From Pumilibacter muris (GTDB lineage: Bacteria; Bacillota; Clostridia; Christensenellales; Pumilibacteraceae), in contig NZ_CALPCN010000002.1 in NCBI RefSeq assembly GCF_943193045.1, forward strand, positions 310,001-374,000: a stretch of DNA of 64,000 nt, in the 5' to 3' direction. Made by a program: the position numbers and the translations under genes. The notes under the pieces were generated by a model. That model ran no database searches. It was not told where the DNA came from and was given only the letters and a program-made list of their open reading frames with translations. Below, in pieces: positions 61,934 through 64,000 of this stretch (the first letter of the stretch is position 1; each line of letters opens with the position of its first letter).

Positions 61934-62809
61934 ATGCTCCTTTATTCCCCCGAACACTGCACGCTTTGCCCGCGCGAATGCGGCGCCGACCGAACGAAAG
62001 GAATAGGCGCTTGCGGCGCGGGCAACGACGTTAGAATAAGCAAAACCATGCTTCACTTTTTCGAGGAGCCGCCGATAAGCGGCACGCGAGGGAGCGGAGC
62101 CGTTTTCTTTTGCGGCTGTTCTCTTATGTGCGGATACTGCCAAAACGCGCCCATATCGCACGGGGAAAATCGCGGCGAAAAGGTCTCTTTGCACGAGCTT
62201 GCCGAAAAAATTCTCGAATTGCAAAATGCGGGCGCGCACAATATAAATATTGTTACCGCCGCGCATTTTTTGCCGCACGTCGTTAAACTTTTGCGACTCG
62301 TTAAACCATTGCTTTCCGTTCCCGTCGTTTACAACAGTTCGGGCTATGAAAAGGCGGAAGCTTTGAGCCTATTGAACGGACTTGTTGACGTATATTTGCC
62401 CGACTTTAAATATATAAGCGGCGACGCCGCCAAAAAATATTCGAAAGCGGAAAACTACCCCGAAGTTGCGAGAGCCGCAATAGCGGAAATGGTACGGCAA
62501 ACGGGAGAATACCGAGAAGAAAACGAAATCGCGGTGCGCGGAACGATAATCCGTCACCTCGTGTTGCCCGGCTTATCGAACGACGGCGTTAAAATTATGG
62601 AGAAAATAGCCGAACTTTTTCCCGCCGCGCGCGTAAGCGTTATGAGCCAATACACGCCTTCGTTCAATAAAACGGGCGAGCCCGCGCTCGACCGCAAGGT
62701 TACGTCGTTCGAATACAACCGAGTGGTAAACGCGGCAAAGCGGCTCGGGCTCGAAGGCTTTATGCAATTTCGCTCTTCGGCGTCGGGCGACTACACTCCC
62801 GATTTTTGA
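61934..62809 (+). CDS. Radical SAM protein, pyruvate formate-lyase activase-like
   Basis: 291 residues. N-terminal Cys group (CTLCPRECGADR...GACGAG), then the radical SAM cluster Cys62, Cys66 and Cys69 in CSLMCGYCQN. Later motifs are YNSSGYEK and VDVYLPDFKY. It belongs to the PflA-like family of single-domain activases that open SAM to make a 5'-deoxyadenosyl radical; its target enzyme is not in the window. GGAGCAAGAG inside the end of the previous gene serves as ribosome binding site. Confidence 0.9.
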   Translation: MLLYSPEHCTLCPRECGADRTKGIGACGAGNDVRISKTMLHFFEEPPISGTRGSGAVFFCGCSLMCGYCQNAPISHGENRGEKVSLHELAEKILELQNAGAHNINIVTAAHFLPHVVKLLRLVKPLLSVPVVYNSSGYEKAEALSLLNGLVDVYLPDFKYISGDAAKKYSKAENYPEVARAAIAEMVRQTGEYREENEIAVRGTIIRHLVLPGLSNDGVKIMEKIAELFPAARVSVMSQYTPSFNKTGEPALDRKVTSFEYNRVVNAAKRLGLEGFMQFRSSASGDYTPDF

Positions 62810-62868
62810 TTTTTTAAGCCGCGCCGCAAAGCGGAGCGCAAAATGCTCGGTTTACCGCGCCAAAACAT

Positions 62869-62897
62869 TTGATTTTTTACTTCGAAAGGGGTATAAT
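62869..62897 (+). promoter_or_regulatory. Sigma-A promoter of htpG
   Basis: TTGATT (62869-62874), 17-base spacer, TATAAT (62892-62897). No CIRCE element is seen. Confidence 0.78.
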
Positions 62898-62939
62898 TAC
62901 ATAGTTTACGAAAATGTTGTTTTATAGGGAGGCAGAATA

Positions 62940-64000
62940 ATGGCTAAAAAACAGTTCAAAGCCGAATCGAAAAAATTGCTCGATTTGATGATAAATTCCA
63001 TTTACACCAACCGCGAAATCTTTTTGCGCGAGCTAATCAGTAATTGCAGCGACGCAATCGACAAGCGTCATTACATGAGTCTAACCGACTCTTCGCTTTC
63101 GGCTGAGTTCAAAATAGAGTTAAAACCCGACTCCGCTGCGCGCACGCTCACGATTACCGACAACGGTTGCGGCATGACCCGCGCCGAAATGGAAGAAAAC
63201 TTGGGCACAATCGCAAAGAGCGGCACGCTCGAATTCAAAGAAAAGCAAAACACTGCCGAAAGCTTAATAGGGCAATTCGGCGTCGGGTTCTATTCGTCGT
63301 TTATGGTTGCCGACAAAGTTACGGTGATTAGCCGAAAGGTGGGCGAAACGGTTGCCAACAAATGGGAAAGCGGCGGAGCCGACGGCTACACCGTTACGCA
63401 GTGCGAGCGCGAAAACGCGGGCACCGAAATAATTCTGCATTTAAAGCCGGACGACGAAGATTGCGCTTACGGCGATTTTACCGACGAATTCACCCTCACC
63501 CGCCTCGTTAAAAAGTATTCCGACTACATTCGTTACCCCATAGTGCTCGCCGACAAAACGCTTAACAGCATGACCCCTTTGTGGCGCAAGAAAAAATCGG
63601 AAGTAAAAAAAGAAGAATACGACGGTTTTTACCGCGATAAATTTTTCGACTACCTCGAACCCGCGCACGTCATGACCGCTCAGGTGGAGGGCAACATAAA
63701 CTATTCCATGTTGTTGTTCGTGCCGCAAAAAGCGCCGTTCGACTACTACACCCGCGACTACAAAAAAGGGTTGTCGCTTTACAGCGGCGGAGTGCTTATT
63801 ATGGAGCAATGCTCCGACTTATTGCCCGACGAACTCGGGTTTATTAAAGGACTTATAGATTCTCCCGACATTAGTCTTAACATATCGCGCGAGCTGTTGC
63901 AAAAAGACCGTCAGCTTAAAGCGATTGCGGTTTCACTCGAAAAAAAGATTCGTTCCGAACTGAAAAAATGGCTTCAAGCCGACCGCGAGGGCTACGAAAA
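62940..64000 (+). CDS. htpG: Chaperone HtpG (Hsp90), N-terminal part (runs off the window)
   Basis: 353 codons are visible of about 620 in the family. The GHKL ATPase motifs are clear: FLRELISNCSDAIDK, ITDNGCGMTRAEM and GQFGVGFYSSFMVA. The middle domain has begun by the window end (LYSGGVLIMEQ, DSPDISLNISRELLQKDRQL). It folds client proteins in the cytoplasm using ATP. AGGGAGG precedes the ATG. Confidence 0.96.
   Translation, partial: MAKKQFKAESKKLLDLMINSIYTNREIFLRELISNCSDAIDKRHYMSLTDSSLSAEFKIELKPDSAARTLTITDNGCGMTRAEMEENLGTIAKSGTLEFKEKQNTAESLIGQFGVGFYSSFMVADKVTVISRKVGETVANKWESGGADGYTVTQCERENAGTEIILHLKPDDEDCAYGDFTDEFTLTRLVKKYSDYIRYPIVLADKTLNSMTPLWRKKKSEVKKEEYDGFYRDKFFDYLEPAHVMTAQVEGNINYSMLLFVPQKAPFDYYTRDYKKGLSLYSGGVLIMEQCSDLLPDELGFIKGLIDSPDISLNISRELLQKDRQLKAIAVSLEKKIRSELKKWLQADREGYE

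Noticed and set aside
62810-62939. CIRCE element before htpG
   Set aside because: No TTAGCACTC-N9-GAGTGCTAA pattern is present.
1-64000. CRISPR arrays, tRNA or rRNA genes
   Set aside because: No regularly spaced repeats, no tRNA-like GGTTCGAATCC cores in cloverleaf context and no rRNA sequence were noticed on either strand.

Overview
This window looks like chromosomal DNA of an anaerobic, gut- or rumen-type Clostridia (Firmicutes). The evidence is a one-operon type II fatty acid synthesis cluster with four separate acetyl-CoA carboxylase subunit genes, a four-gene [FeFe]-hydrogenase sensor operon, a Bacillus-type PurF, CUT1 sugar transporters that lack their own ATPase, strong AGGAGG ribosome binding sites and near-consensus sigma-A promoters with 17-bp spacers. 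Several surface proteins end in a Cys-containing hydrophobic tail rather than LPXTG. I think of Christensenellales-like uncultured lineages, but that is inference. No tRNA, rRNA, CRISPR array or intact mobile element was found.

Layout. Everything from 1 to about 60.8 kb is read on the minus strand; 61.2-64 kb is read on the plus strand. In minus-strand order (right to left): 60.8-48.8 kb is glycan locus A, with a GH78-type rhamnosidase, an AraC regulator, two permeases, a solute-binding lipoprotein, a large tailed surface protein and a lipoprotein with a six-hairpin glycosidase domain. It continues with a GH65 phosphorylase, three more tailed surface proteins and beta-phosphoglucomutase (48.8-37.7 kb). 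A small membrane protein follows. Next come the hydrogenase sensor operon (36.6-32.0 kb), a long inverted repeat and purF. 30.2-27.7 kb is a small accessory island: a DUF3795 protein, a methyltransferase, an unknown protein and a DUF4303-like protein. Then come a Na/Pi transporter, ribokinase and a PHP phosphoesterase. The fab-acc operon fills 23.7-15.6 kb, followed by degV and an AlkD-like gene. rhaA and rhaB occupy 13.7-11.0 kb. 10.6-1 kb is glycan locus B, whose gene order copies locus A. The plus-strand end holds a degenerate REP-associated transposase-like gene, a radical SAM activase and the 5' part of htpG.

How the genes fit together. Loci A and B are paralogous systems that sense, hydrolyse and import oligosaccharides that probably contain rhamnose. 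Released L-rhamnose would enter RhaA and RhaB; the aldolase RhaD is not in the window. The GH65 phosphorylase would release beta-glucose 1-phosphate, which PgmB converts to glucose 6-phosphate. The fab-acc operon makes fatty acids but has no fabZ or enoyl reductase gene. The hydrogenase operon has the parts of a redox or hydrogen sensor (PAS domain plus SpoIIE-type phosphatase) rather than of a bulk hydrogen producer.

The least explained features are five surface proteins sharing a GC-hydrophobic-KK tail, two of which are frameshifted at long poly-G tracts; the duplicated locus with 490-residue permeases; a long inverted repeat before purF; dispersed GGATTGC-type repeats; and the RAYT-like protein that has lost its catalytic residues.
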